From contig JANRIO010000018.1 of NCBI GenBank assembly GCA_033764875.1, forward strand, positions 1 through 64,000: 64,000 nucleotides of DNA, in the 5' to 3' direction. Positions 34,123 through 42,380 of the stretch are shown piece after piece (the first letter of the stretch is position 1; each line of letters begins with the position of its first letter). The notes beneath the pieces are model-generated. The model searched no databases. It saw nothing but the letters and a program-made list of their open reading frames with translations, and was not told the DNA's origin. This DNA is from AWTP1-13 sp033764875 (lineage in GTDB: Bacteria > Pseudomonadota > Alphaproteobacteria > Rhizobiales > Hyphomicrobiaceae). Made by a program: the position numbers and the translations under genes.

Positions 34123-34136
34123 CTGGTTTGAACCAG
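34123..34136. promoter_or_regulatory. Palindrome in dctP/pdxA divergent promoter (GntR-like)
   Basis: CTGGTT (34123-34128) and AACCAG (34131-34136) are perfect inverted half-sites around TG, lying 40 bp upstream of dctP. The TGGT...ACCA halves resemble those bound by FadR-subfamily GntR regulators, though with a 4-nt spacer instead of the usual 3. No GntR gene is intact in the window. Confidence 0.5.
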
Positions 34137-34185
34137 TCTTGTCGTAGCGGTATGCTCACCACCGGAGCCAAAGCTCGCACACGCC

Positions 34186-34200
34186 TTGACGAAGCGTCAA
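34186..34200. promoter_or_regulatory. Second inverted repeat in dctP/pdxA divergent promoter
   Basis: TTGACG (34186-34191) and CGTCAA (34195-34200) are perfect inverted half-sites around AAG, about 46 bp before the pdxA-like start. The left arm also resembles a -35 element for rightward transcription. It may be an operator overlapping the promoter. Confidence 0.4.
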
Positions 34201-34246
34201 AGAACTCCTGTGCTGCACTGCGCCAATTCCATCGTCGGGAGGTATT

Positions 34247-35243
34247 GTGTCCGCAAGACCAGTCATCGCGCACGCCATAGGCTGTCCGGCCGGAATAGCG
34301 CCGGAACTCACCGCGCGCATTCTCGCCGATCCCGAGATTGCTGCACTTGCGAGCATTGTAGTCGTCGGTGATAGGCGGGTCCTCGAGTGCGGGGCCAAGC
34401 GCGCGGCGGTAAAGCTCGACGTCACCTCCGTCCAAAGGCTCGAACATGCAAGAGACCTGAGCTCGCCTGTTGTTCTGGATCTCGAGAACGCGGATCCGGG
34501 CATGATCGAGGTGGGACAGATTTCCAAGTATGCAGGTCAGTCAGCCCTCGCCAACTTCCGCACGTCGCTCGATTTGGCGCACGATGGCATCGTCGACGCG
34601 GTGACGTTCTCGCCCTTCAACAAGGCGGCGATGCGTTGCGCCGACCCAGGCTATGTGGACGAGATCGAGTTCGTGAAGCAGTACTTGCGCACGGACGCCG
34701 GCGGCTCGGAGTACAATATCCTCCCGGGTCTGTGGAACGCGCGCGTCACCTCGCATATCCCGCTTGGGGCGGTCGCTTCCGCGATCACACGTGAGCGTGT
34801 GGCTGCGAAAATCATGGAGACGGACCGCGCGATGCGGTCGGCAGGCGTCGCCTCGCATCGGCGTCGCGGGCTTGAATCCGCACGCCGGGGACAATGGCAA
34901 CTTCGGACGCGAAGAGATCGATCAGATCGCGCCCGCGATCGCTGCGGCGAAGGAGAACGGCGTGGATTGCGCTGGGCCGCTTTCCCCCGACACGATCTTC
35001 CTCGCGGCTCGCAACGGACGTTTCGACGCCGTGCTGACGATGTATCACGACCAGGGTCAGATCGCGATGAAACTCATGGGCTTCGACAGCGGCGTGACCC
35101 TTCTCGGCGGGTTCTCGTTCCCCATTCTCACCGCCTCTCACGGAAGCGCCTACGACATTGCAGGGCGGGGACTCGCAGACGCCAGCGCGATGCGTCATGC
35201 GATGCTCCTGGCGGGAAGAATGTGTGGCTCCGCACGAGCTTGA
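34247..35243 (+). pseudogene. pdxA: pdxA-like 4-hydroxythreonine-4-phosphate dehydrogenase family gene, frameshifted
   Basis: Two frames together encode a complete PdxA-family protein of about 330 residues. The first frame (GTG at 34247, GGGAGG upstream) gives AHAIGCPAGIAPELTARILA to the metal ligand in TSHIPLGAVASAI. Near 34850 homology moves to the next frame, which gives PRIGVAGLNPHAGDNGNFG and LTMYHDQGQIAMKLMGFDSG, holding the second and third metal-binding histidines. All three ligands survive, so the break looks recent or is a sequencing error. The family includes PdxA, PdxA2 (threonate catabolism) and the terephthalate-pathway dehydrogenase TphB. Divergent placement from a TRAP importer favours catabolism over pyridoxal synthesis. 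Confidence 0.8.
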
Positions 35244-35468
35244 CCGACGATTCAATGTCTGCCCCGCTGCAGCGAGGAGACGCTCCCGACAACTGCAATC
35301 GCAGGGCGGCAGAGACGAGCGCTACTCGAGAATGTCGCAGAATGGCGCTTTGCTGCGGGCACCCCGTTTCTGCTCTGGTTGCCTGAGCGGACGTCCGCAT
35401 GGGCGCGTGTCCCCTAACGGAGGCATGCCGAGGGGCGTCCGCTTCTCCGTACGCGGCGCCATCGATGA

Positions 35469-36236
35469 TCAGAGGCCCGCGAACCAGTTGTAGCCGTAGT
35501 CCTCCCAGTAGCCGGACGGGAACTCGTCAGTGACGTGGATCTCGACGACGAACTTCGGCTGCTTGAAGCCGAGCTTGGTTGGGATCTTGACGCGCATGGG
35601 CGCCCCGAACTTGGGCGCAATCGGCTTGTCGGCATAGGTGAGGCAGAGAATGGTCTGGGGGTGCAGGGCGGTGGCCATGTCGATGCTGGTCCGGTAGGCG
35701 ATCGGGTCATCGCAATGGAAGGCGACATAGCGGGCCTTGAGATCGGCGCCAGAGCGCTCGAGGAACGTGCGCAGCGGCACGCCGCCCCACTTGCCGATCA
35801 TGCTCCATCCCTCGACGCAAACGTGGCGCGTGACGTCGGCGCGCTGCGGCAGCGCCTTCAGCTCGTCGAGCGTCCAGGGCGTGTTGCGCGTGACGCGCCC
35901 GGAGACCTTGAGGCGCCATGTGGCCGGGTTGATCAGCGGAACGCGGTCCTCGCCGTACTGCGCGTTGAAGCGGAACTCGGGGGCGACCAGGCTCTCGTGG
36001 AAGGTCGGGGCGAGCCTGTGGGGACTGAAAAGGTTCGCCTGCACGTTGTCGTTGAAGCGGGAGATGGCGCGCAGGAAGCGATCAACGGAGCTCGTGTTGG
36101 TGATGCCGTCGCAGCCCGCGAGCAGCGTGGCGGCTCCCAGACCAAGCCCGTTGCGCAACAGCAGACGGCGCCGGAGATCGACGACGTCGCCCTTGGCGAG
36201 ACCGCCGTCGCGCAGCTTCTTGTCGATGTCCATCAT
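35469..36236 (-). CDS. Molybdopterin-dependent oxidoreductase, SUOX/MsrP-like, Tat lipoprotein
   Basis: The 255-residue protein has a Tat-like signal (DLRRRLLLRNGLGLGAATL) followed by the lipobox LLAGC, so it is probably an exported lipoprotein. The oxidoreductase domain carries the molybdenum-ligating Cys in VTRHVCVEGWSMIGKWGG near residue 140, and AYRTSIDMATALHPQ and YADKPIAPKFGAPMRVKIP further on. It resembles MsrP (YedY) and the sulfite-oxidase fold but is shorter than MsrP (about 330). Its start overlaps the cytochrome b stop by 4 bp (36233-36236), so the two are coupled and the cytochrome is the likely electron partner. Confidence 0.88.
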   Translation of the reverse strand: MMDIDKKLRDGGLAKGDVVDLRRRLLLRNGLGLGAATLLAGCDGITNTSSVDRFLRAISRFNDNVQANLFSPHRLAPTFHESLVAPEFRFNAQYGEDRVPLINPATWRLKVSGRVTRNTPWTLDELKALPQRADVTRHVCVEGWSMIGKWGGVPLRTFLERSGADLKARYVAFHCDDPIAYRTSIDMATALHPQTILCLTYADKPIAPKFGAPMRVKIPTKLGFKQPKFVVEIHVTDEFPSGYWEDYGYNWFAGL

Positions 36237-36907
36237 GACGCGGCTCCGGTGCCCGACTTTGCAGCGTGGGAAACGGGCGCGCGGCCCGTGATCATGGGAA
36301 GGAGGACCTTCGGCACGAGGATGACCAGCGCGACGTGAACGAGGATGAAGCCGGCCATCGCGGCCATGCCGAAGAAGTGGACGTAGCGTGCCCCCTCGTA
36401 CTGGCCCATGAGCAGTCCGAGAGTGTGGAATTGCACGGGCTTCCAAAGCACCAGGCCGGACGCAACCAGCACAATCATGTCGAGAACGGCAAAGGCGTAG
36501 AGCAACCTCTGGACGGCGTTGCGCGCACCGAGATCGTGCGAGAGGCGGCCCTTGAGGAAATCGGCGATGTCGGCAACGACCTGGGACGGCGTCACGGGCC
36601 AGTACTTGCTGCGAAAGTGTCCCTTCACCACCCCGTAGACGAGGAACAGGGGCAGGGAGAGGAGAAGCAGCCACATGGCCGCGAAGTGCCAGAGCAGCGC
36701 ACCCGCCGTTCCGAAGTCGTTGTGCAGACGGTTGGCCGATTCCACGCTGCCGCCAAGCGTCAGCCAGATGGGAAAATAGAACTCGAACAGCGGGTCGGCA
36801 TTGTAGATGCGCAGGCCGCTCATCAAGAGCAGGATGATGCCAAGCGCCCACATCCAGTGGGCAAGGCGGACGACGCCGGGATGCAGCACGGGGACCTTGC
36901 CTTGCAT
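36233..36907 (-). CDS. Cytochrome b561/b6-type membrane subunit
   Basis: The 224-residue protein begins MQGKVPVLHPGVVRLAHWMW, with the His of RLAHW as a probable haem ligand. It has four to five transmembrane helices, with further candidate ligands in ANRLHNDFGTAGALLWHFAA, ARYVHFFGMAAMAG and FILVHVALVILV. The Ni/Fe-hydrogenase-type cytochrome b family shuttles electrons from quinol to partner enzymes. It overlaps the molybdo-oxidoreductase gene and follows the PLP enzyme gene by 52 bp, so the three probably form an operon. It is not the usual MsrQ (YedZ) partner by sequence. Confidence 0.85.
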   Translation of the reverse strand: MQGKVPVLHPGVVRLAHWMWALGIILLLMSGLRIYNADPLFEFYFPIWLTLGGSVESANRLHNDFGTAGALLWHFAAMWLLLLSLPLFLVYGVVKGHFRSKYWPVTPSQVVADIADFLKGRLSHDLGARNAVQRLLYAFAVLDMIVLVASGLVLWKPVQFHTLGLLMGQYEGARYVHFFGMAAMAGFILVHVALVILVPKVLLPMITGRAPVSHAAKSGTGAAS

Positions 36908-36959
36908 GGCTCTCCAATTCTCCTGGTGACGGTGTCCGTTCTCGCTGCGCGCGCCGGCA

Positions 36960-38207
36960 TCAGGCGGCGTGCAACGCCTGCTCCAGATCGGCAACGAGAT
37001 CCTCGACCGCCTCGAGCCCGACCGAGAGACGCAGCAGATCGGGCGGACAGGGACTGCCCGCGCCCTCGATGCTCGAGCGGTGCTCGACGAGGCTCTCGAC
37101 GCCGCCCAGGGACGTCGCCCGCTTCCAGACCTGCAAACCGGCGGCGGTGGCGATGGCTGCGGTCTCGCCGTGGGCCAGGCGCAACGACAGCATGCCGCCG
37201 AAGCCGCCCTGCATCTGCGCCGCCGCGATAGCGTGGCCAGGATGCGTCTGAAGCCCCGGATAGAGCACGGCACGGACGGCCGGATGGCGCTGGAAATGAC
37301 AGGCAATCGTCTCCGCCGAGCGGCACTGATGGCGCACCCGCACGTGCAGCGTGCGCATGCCGCGAAGAAGCAGCGCCGCCTCGAAGGCGCCGAGGATGCT
37401 GCCGAGCATGGTGCGCAGCCGTGCGGCGCTGTCGAAGATGGCCCCTGTCTCGGAGAAGACGATGGCACCGGCGACGACGTCGGAATGTCCGTTGAGATAC
37501 TTGGTCGCCGAATGCAGAACGAGATCGGCGCCGAATGCGAGAGGCCGGGTCAGGACCGGGGTGCTGACGGTGGCGTCGACGGCGAGCAGCGCGCCCGTGG
37601 CGTGCGCGATGCGCGCGGCGGCCCGGATGTCGGTGATGGACCAGGTGGGATTGGACGGGGTCTCGATCCAGATCAGACGCGTGCTGCCCGGGCGCACGGC
37701 AGCGCTCAGGGCTGCGGGATCGCCGGCGTCGACGAAGGTCGTCTCGATGCCGTGACCAAGCGCATCCTCGTTGAGCCACTGGCGCAGGCCCCAGTACATG
37801 GCGGTCGGCGCCACGACGTGGGCCGGCCGCTCGAGGGCCAGGAACGTGGTCACCGCGGCGGCCATGCCGGAGGCCAGAAGCAGCGTCGCGGCGCCGCCCT
37901 CGAGCCCCGTCAGCACGTCCTCGGCCTGGCGCACGGTGGCGTTGTCGGAGCGGCCGTAGCAAAAGCCGCGCCGGTACTGGTTGTCGGCGTCCCGGACGAA
38001 CGTGGTGGCGAGGTGGATGGGCGGCACGATGGCGCCCGTCACCGCATCGACCGCGCCGCCGGCCTGGGCCGCGATCGTCTCCGGCGCGCGCGCGGGACTC
38101 TCGGCGCGGGGCTCGCGGTGGACGGGGACGAGCCTTGCCGGCGCGCTCCGCTCCTTGCCAGAAGGGCTCACGAGGCTGATCGGCTTGGTGCCGCTGGGCG
38201 TGCTCAA
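36960..38207 (-). CDS. Cys/Met metabolism PLP-dependent enzyme (cystathionine gamma-synthase/lyase-like)
   Basis: The 415-residue protein has the substrate/PLP loop YGRSDNATVRQAEDVLTGLE, LLLASGMAAAVTTFLAL, WIETPSNPTWSITDI and the Schiff-base Lys in LHSATKYLNGHSDVVAG near residue 236. A 45-residue Pro/Arg-rich N-terminal stretch precedes the core. The fold covers gamma-synthase, gamma- and beta-lyase and methionine gamma-lyase, which motifs alone do not separate. It is first in the leftward unit with a cytochrome b and a molybdo-oxidoreductase related to methionine-sulfoxide repair, suggesting sulfur amino acid metabolism. Confidence 0.88.
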   Translation of the reverse strand: MSTPSGTKPISLVSPSGKERSAPARLVPVHREPRAESPARAPETIAAQAGGAVDAVTGAIVPPIHLATTFVRDADNQYRRGFCYGRSDNATVRQAEDVLTGLEGGAATLLLASGMAAAVTTFLALERPAHVVAPTAMYWGLRQWLNEDALGHGIETTFVDAGDPAALSAAVRPGSTRLIWIETPSNPTWSITDIRAAARIAHATGALLAVDATVSTPVLTRPLAFGADLVLHSATKYLNGHSDVVAGAIVFSETGAIFDSAARLRTMLGSILGAFEAALLLRGMRTLHVRVRHQCRSAETIACHFQRHPAVRAVLYPGLQTHPGHAIAAAQMQGGFGGMLSLRLAHGETAAIATAAGLQVWKRATSLGGVESLVEHRSSIEGAGSPCPPDLLRLSVGLEAVEDLVADLEQALHAA

Positions 38208-38348
38208 GGCTTACACTCCGCTCGCATATCTGAGGGGAGTTCGGAGCAGCCGACGACGACGTTACATCGATCACGGCTTTGTGCAGACGGGCGTGCCACG
38301 GGCCGCACGCGAAAGGCCGCGGGCCGGGCCGAGCCCCCGCGTGGGCGG

Positions 38349-39041
38349 CTAGCCGCCGGCGCCTTGCAGCCGATAGCCGATCCCGAGCTCGGTCCGGATG
38401 AGATCGGGCGCGGCACCGGCGGCCTGCAGCTTCTGGCGCAGCTGGCCCATGAAGACGCGCAGGTACTGCACGTCCTGGGAATGGGCGGGCCCCCACACGG
38501 CGTGGAGGATCTGGCGGTGCGTGACGACGAGGCCGGGGCTGCGCATGAGGACGTGCAGCAGGTCGAACTCCTTGCGCGTCAACCGCAAGGCATGTCCGTC
38601 GAGGGACACGGTGTGGGCCGCCACGTCGAGCGTGAGGGCGCCGACGCTCAGCACGGCCTGCTCGGCCTGTGCCTGGCCGCGATGGCGCAGCGCGGTGCGC
38701 ATGCGCGCGAGCAGCTCGCCGATGCCGAACGGCTTGTTGACGTAGTCGTCGGCGCCGAGATCCAGGGCGGCGATCTTCTCCGCCTCGCGGTCGCGCGCGG
38801 ACAGCACGATGACCGGCACCCGCGACCAGCCGCGGATGCGCTCGAGGACGGCCTTGCCGTCCATGTCGGGCAGCCCCAGATCGAGCAGGATGAGATCGGG
38901 CGCCTGGGTCGCGGCCGCGCGCAGAGCCTGCTTGCCATCGGCGGCGGCAAGCACCTCGTAGCCGGCAGCCTTCAAGCTCGGCTTGAGGAAGCGCATGATC
39001 TGCGGCTCGTCGTCGACGACGAGGATGCGCTGACCGGTCAT
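38349..39041 (-). CDS. kdpE: Response regulator KdpE
   Basis: The 230-residue OmpR-family regulator has the receiver motifs VVDDEPQIMRFL, the phospho-Asp in LILLDLGLPDMDG near residue 52 and the Lys of DYVNKPFG. The C-terminal winged helix contains LTRKEFDLLHVLMRSPGLVV and QYLRVFMGQLRQKL, characteristic of KdpE. It is phosphorylated by KdpD and activates the kdp operon under potassium limitation. Its ATG overlaps the kdpD stop by 4 bp, and it ends the operon. Confidence 0.95.
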   Translation of the reverse strand: MTGQRILVVDDEPQIMRFLKPSLKAAGYEVLAAADGKQALRAAATQAPDLILLDLGLPDMDGKAVLERIRGWSRVPVIVLSARDREAEKIAALDLGADDYVNKPFGIGELLARMRTALRHRGQAQAEQAVLSVGALTLDVAAHTVSLDGHALRLTRKEFDLLHVLMRSPGLVVTHRQILHAVWGPAHSQDVQYLRVFMGQLRQKLQAAGAAPDLIRTELGIGYRLQGAGG

Positions 39042-41740
39042 GGCGCACCGCCCCCATCGGGCCGGGGTGGCGCGGCGCGGCCAAGGGGCAGGCGCACCGT
39101 CATGCGGGTGCCCGGCCGGCCGTCGAAGGGGCTCTCGGCGGCTATGCTGCCGCCCATGGCCTTGACGAGACCGGCGCAGATCGAGAGCCCGAGGCCGGTG
39201 CCAGCCGGTCGGCCGTCGCCGCCCGCCACCCGGTAGAACTTCTCGAACACCTTGTGCAGGGCGTCCTTCGGGATGCCAATGCCGTGGTCGACGACGGCAA
39301 TGGAGACCTCACCCGCGCCCGCCTCCAGGACCACCTGGGTCTTGCGACCGGGCGGGCTATACTTGTTGGCGTTGTCGAGCATGTTGAACACGACCTGCTC
39401 GAGCAGCACCGCGTCGGCACGGACGGCGGGAAGGCGCGGGGGCATCTTCAAGGCGATCTCCCGGTCGGGAAACACGCGGCGGGCGTGCGCGATCGCGGCC
39501 TTCACCGGATCGGACACGTCGATCTCATCGGTCCTGATCTCGACCGCGCCGGCCTCCAGCCGGGTCATGTCGAGCAGGTTGGTGACGAAGCGGGAGAGGC
39601 GGTCGGCCTCCTCCTCGATGGTGGCGAGAAGGTCATTGCGCTCCTCCTTGGGCATGCGCTCGCCGAGGCTGCGCAGGCCCGTGACGGCGCCCACGATGGA
39701 GGCGAGCGGCGTGCGCAGGTCGTGGGAGATGGAGGACAGCAGCGCACCCCGCAGCCTCTCGCTCTCGGCCTCCTTCTCGGCCAGCGCGGCGCGCTCGACA
39801 AGGGCCGTGCGCTCGAGCGCGATCGCCGCCTGCTCCAGGAAGGACTGCAACGTGGCGCCAGTGGCAGCAGGCAGAGGATCGCCATCGCCCTCCGGCTCGA
39901 AGCCGACAACGCCGAGCGCGATGATGGCTCCGAGCGGACGGAACTCGTGTTGCGCGGTCGGCAGTGTGCCAGTGCCGCGGCCGGCCGGCTCGCGCTTGTC
40001 GAAGGACCAGCGGGCCGCTGCCAGGTCGGTGGTGCCGAGCCGATCCTCGGGCGGCCAGCTCGCCTTGATCGCGAGCCCCTCGCCGTCCGGCGTGAGCACG
40101 ACGCATCTGCCCCTGACGAGAAGGGCGATCTGGCTTGCCAGCAGATCGAGCACCTTGTCCGAGCCGGTGGCGGCCGAGAGCTTCGCCGAGAAATCGAAGA
40201 GCGCCTCCGTCACCTGCGCGCGCTCGCGGGAGGCCTGCATGTGCCGGCGCAGGCGGGCCGCCATGGTGCCGGAAATGAACGACACGATGAGGAAGACGAT
40301 GAGCGCCAGAACCTCGTAGGGCTCGGCGATGCTGAAGCTGTAGCGCGGATCTATAAAGAAGAAGTTGTAGGCGAGCGAGGAGAGCAGCGAGGCCGCGACA
40401 GCGGAGGCGAGGCCGAAGCGCATGGCGCAGGCCAGCACCGCGACCAGGAAGATGAGCGACACATTTGGCAGAGGCGTGACCCGCTCGAGAGCGACCGCGG
40501 CAAGCGTGGCCAGAGCCACGGCGGCAGCGGCGCCTGCCGCCTCGGCTCCGAGCGACGTCACCTCGGGCAACACCAGCCGCCAGGGCTCCGGTGCCGGCTC
40601 GTCGGGCGCGATGATGGTGACAGAGATGCCGCGCGCACGCGCGACGAGATCGCGCGGAAGGGACTTGCCGGTCAGCCGGCCCCACAAGCCCGCCTTCGAC
40701 TTGCCGATGACGATCTGGGTGATGTTGTTGCGCGCCGCGTAGGCGAGAAGCTCGCCAGTGAGGTCCCTGGCGTTGAGGCGCGCCGTGCCGGCGCCGAGGC
40801 GCTGCGCGAGGCGCATGGACCTCTCGATGCGGCGCGAGGTCTGGCGGTCCGGATTGGCATCCTCGGCGTTGAGATGCAGGGCCACCCAGTCCGCCTTCTG
40901 CGCGGTGGCGAGCCGGCTCGCGGTGCGGATCACCTTCTCGGCGAAACCGTCGGCCCCGACAGCCACGAGGATGCGCTCGGCGGTGGGCCAAGGCCCCTCG
41001 ATGCCCTGCTGGCGCAACTGGGCCAGCATCTGCTCGTCGACCCGGTCGGCAGTGCGGCGAAGGGCCAGCTCGCGCAGCGCCGTGAGGTTGCCGGGCCTGA
41101 AGAACTGGTCGATGGCGCGCCGGGCATTCTCGGGCAGATAGACCTTGCCGTCCCTCAGGCGCTGGATGAGCTCCTCGGGCGGCAGATCGACGACGACGAT
41201 CTCGTCGGCCTTCTCGAGAACCCTGTCGGGCACCGTCTCCTGCACGCGGACGCCCGTGATGCGCTCCACCACGTCAGACAGGCTTTCCAGGTGCTGGATG
41301 TTGAGCGTGGTCCAGACGTCGATGCCGTTGAGCAGCACCTCCTCCACATCCTGGTGGCGCTTCACGTGCAACATGCCGGGCGCGTTGGAGTGGGCGAACT
41401 CGTCGACGAGGAGGAGCCTGGGGCGGCGGGCGATCGCCGCATCGACGTCGAACTCCATCAGGGTGCGGCGACGATACTCGACAGGCTTCCTCGGCAGCAC
41501 CTCGAGATCGTCAAGGAGCGCTGCCGTCTCGGAGCGGCCGTGCGTCTCCACGAGACCGACGACGACGTCGATGCCATCGGCCTTCAAGGCGCGGGCTGCC
41601 GAGAGCATGGCGTAGGTCTTGCCGACGCCCGGTGCCATGCCGAGAAACACCTTGAGCCTGCCGCGGCCTTCCTGCGCGGCAAGCTGAAGGAGCGCCTTCG
41701 GAGAAGGGCGCTTGGATGCCTGCGGCGTCGTCTCCGGCAT
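39038..41740 (-). CDS. kdpD: Sensor histidine kinase KdpD
   Basis: The 900-residue protein shows the KdpD order. The N-terminal domain has Walker A FLGMAPGVGKTYAMLSAARA near residue 35 and DEFAHSNAPG; a USP-like domain spans about 250-370. Four transmembrane helices lie near 400-500 (VSLIFLVAVLACAMRFGLAS), then a GAF-like region, the phospho-His in LLSSISHDLRTPLASIVGA near residue 670 and the ATPase domain ending in GTGLGLSICAG. It senses potassium limitation and osmotic state. It follows kdpC by 17 bp and overlaps kdpE by 4 bp. Confidence 0.96.
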   Translation of the reverse strand: MPETTPQASKRPSPKALLQLAAQEGRGRLKVFLGMAPGVGKTYAMLSAARALKADGIDVVVGLVETHGRSETAALLDDLEVLPRKPVEYRRRTLMEFDVDAAIARRPRLLLVDEFAHSNAPGMLHVKRHQDVEEVLLNGIDVWTTLNIQHLESLSDVVERITGVRVQETVPDRVLEKADEIVVVDLPPEELIQRLRDGKVYLPENARRAIDQFFRPGNLTALRELALRRTADRVDEQMLAQLRQQGIEGPWPTAERILVAVGADGFAEKVIRTASRLATAQKADWVALHLNAEDANPDRQTSRRIERSMRLAQRLGAGTARLNARDLTGELLAYAARNNITQIVIGKSKAGLWGRLTGKSLPRDLVARARGISVTIIAPDEPAPEPWRLVLPEVTSLGAEAAGAAAAVALATLAAVALERVTPLPNVSLIFLVAVLACAMRFGLASAVAASLLSSLAYNFFFIDPRYSFSIAEPYEVLALIVFLIVSFISGTMAARLRRHMQASRERAQVTEALFDFSAKLSAATGSDKVLDLLASQIALLVRGRCVVLTPDGEGLAIKASWPPEDRLGTTDLAAARWSFDKREPAGRGTGTLPTAQHEFRPLGAIIALGVVGFEPEGDGDPLPAATGATLQSFLEQAAIALERTALVERAALAEKEAESERLRGALLSSISHDLRTPLASIVGAVTGLRSLGERMPKEERNDLLATIEEEADRLSRFVTNLLDMTRLEAGAVEIRTDEIDVSDPVKAAIAHARRVFPDREIALKMPPRLPAVRADAVLLEQVVFNMLDNANKYSPPGRKTQVVLEAGAGEVSIAVVDHGIGIPKDALHKVFEKFYRVAGGDGRPAGTGLGLSICAGLVKAMGGSIAAESPFDGRPGTRMTVRLPLGRAAPPRPDGGGAP

Positions 41741-41757
41741 CGGCAGCCCGGCTCGCG

Positions 41758-42369
41758 CTATCCGGCCACGTCGGACCGCATGCGGTCGAGGGCCATGTTC
41801 AGGAGCAGCACGTTTACACGAGGCTCGCCGATGAATCCAAGACCTCTTGGCTCGGTGACGCTCTCGACCAGGCGCCGGACGCTGGCGACCGGCAGCTTGC
41901 GCGCTCTGGCCACCCGCTCGACCTGGAGCAAGGCATAGGCCGGGGAGATGTGCGGATCGAGGCCGCTTGCCGAAGCCGTCACGGCGTCGGCCGGGATGCG
42001 CGAATTGCCCTGCGTCTTGAGCCTCTCCACATCGGCGGCGACGCGGTCGATGAGCTTCCTGGAGAGGGGGCCGAGGTTCGATCCCGTTGATGCGGACGCG
42101 TTGTAGGGGGAATCGACAGTCTTGGTGTCGTCTTGGGGGTCGGCGGCGCCAGTGGCTGACGGCCGGGGCTGGAAGTAGCGGTCCGCGGCAAAGGCCTGGC
42201 CAATCAGGGCAGAGCCCACCACCTTGCCGTCAATCCTCAGCAGGCTGCCGTTTGCCCCGGTGGGAAAGAGCAGCTGCACCATCCCGGTGACCGCCAGCGG
42301 GTAGGCGAGGCCCGTGAGCAGCGTAAAGGCAATCATGAGCACGAGCGCGGGGCGACAAAGTCTCAGCAT
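41758..42369 (-). CDS. kdpC: Potassium-transporting ATPase subunit KdpC
   Basis: The 203-residue protein has a single N-terminal membrane helix (LVLMIAFTLLTGLAYPLAVT). KdpC motifs are GSALIGQAFAADRYFQPRPS, the extracytoplasmic SGSNLGP-type segment STGSNLGPLSRKLIDRV, and VTASASGLDPHISPAYALLQ. It stabilises the KdpFABC complex and raises ATP affinity of KdpB. It starts 11 bp after the kdpB stop. Length is typical (about 190-200). Confidence 0.96.
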   Translation of the reverse strand: MLRLCRPALVLMIAFTLLTGLAYPLAVTGMVQLLFPTGANGSLLRIDGKVVGSALIGQAFAADRYFQPRPSATGAADPQDDTKTVDSPYNASASTGSNLGPLSRKLIDRVAADVERLKTQGNSRIPADAVTASASGLDPHISPAYALLQVERVARARKLPVASVRRLVESVTEPRGLGFIGEPRVNVLLLNMALDRMRSDVAG

Positions 42370-42380
42370 GCACTATCTCC

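Noticed and set aside
34247..35243. Reading the pdxA-like gene as tphB and inferring terephthalate degradation
   Set aside because: TphB belongs to this family, but no terephthalate dioxygenase genes are present and the gene is frameshifted; the link to lig genes is not close.
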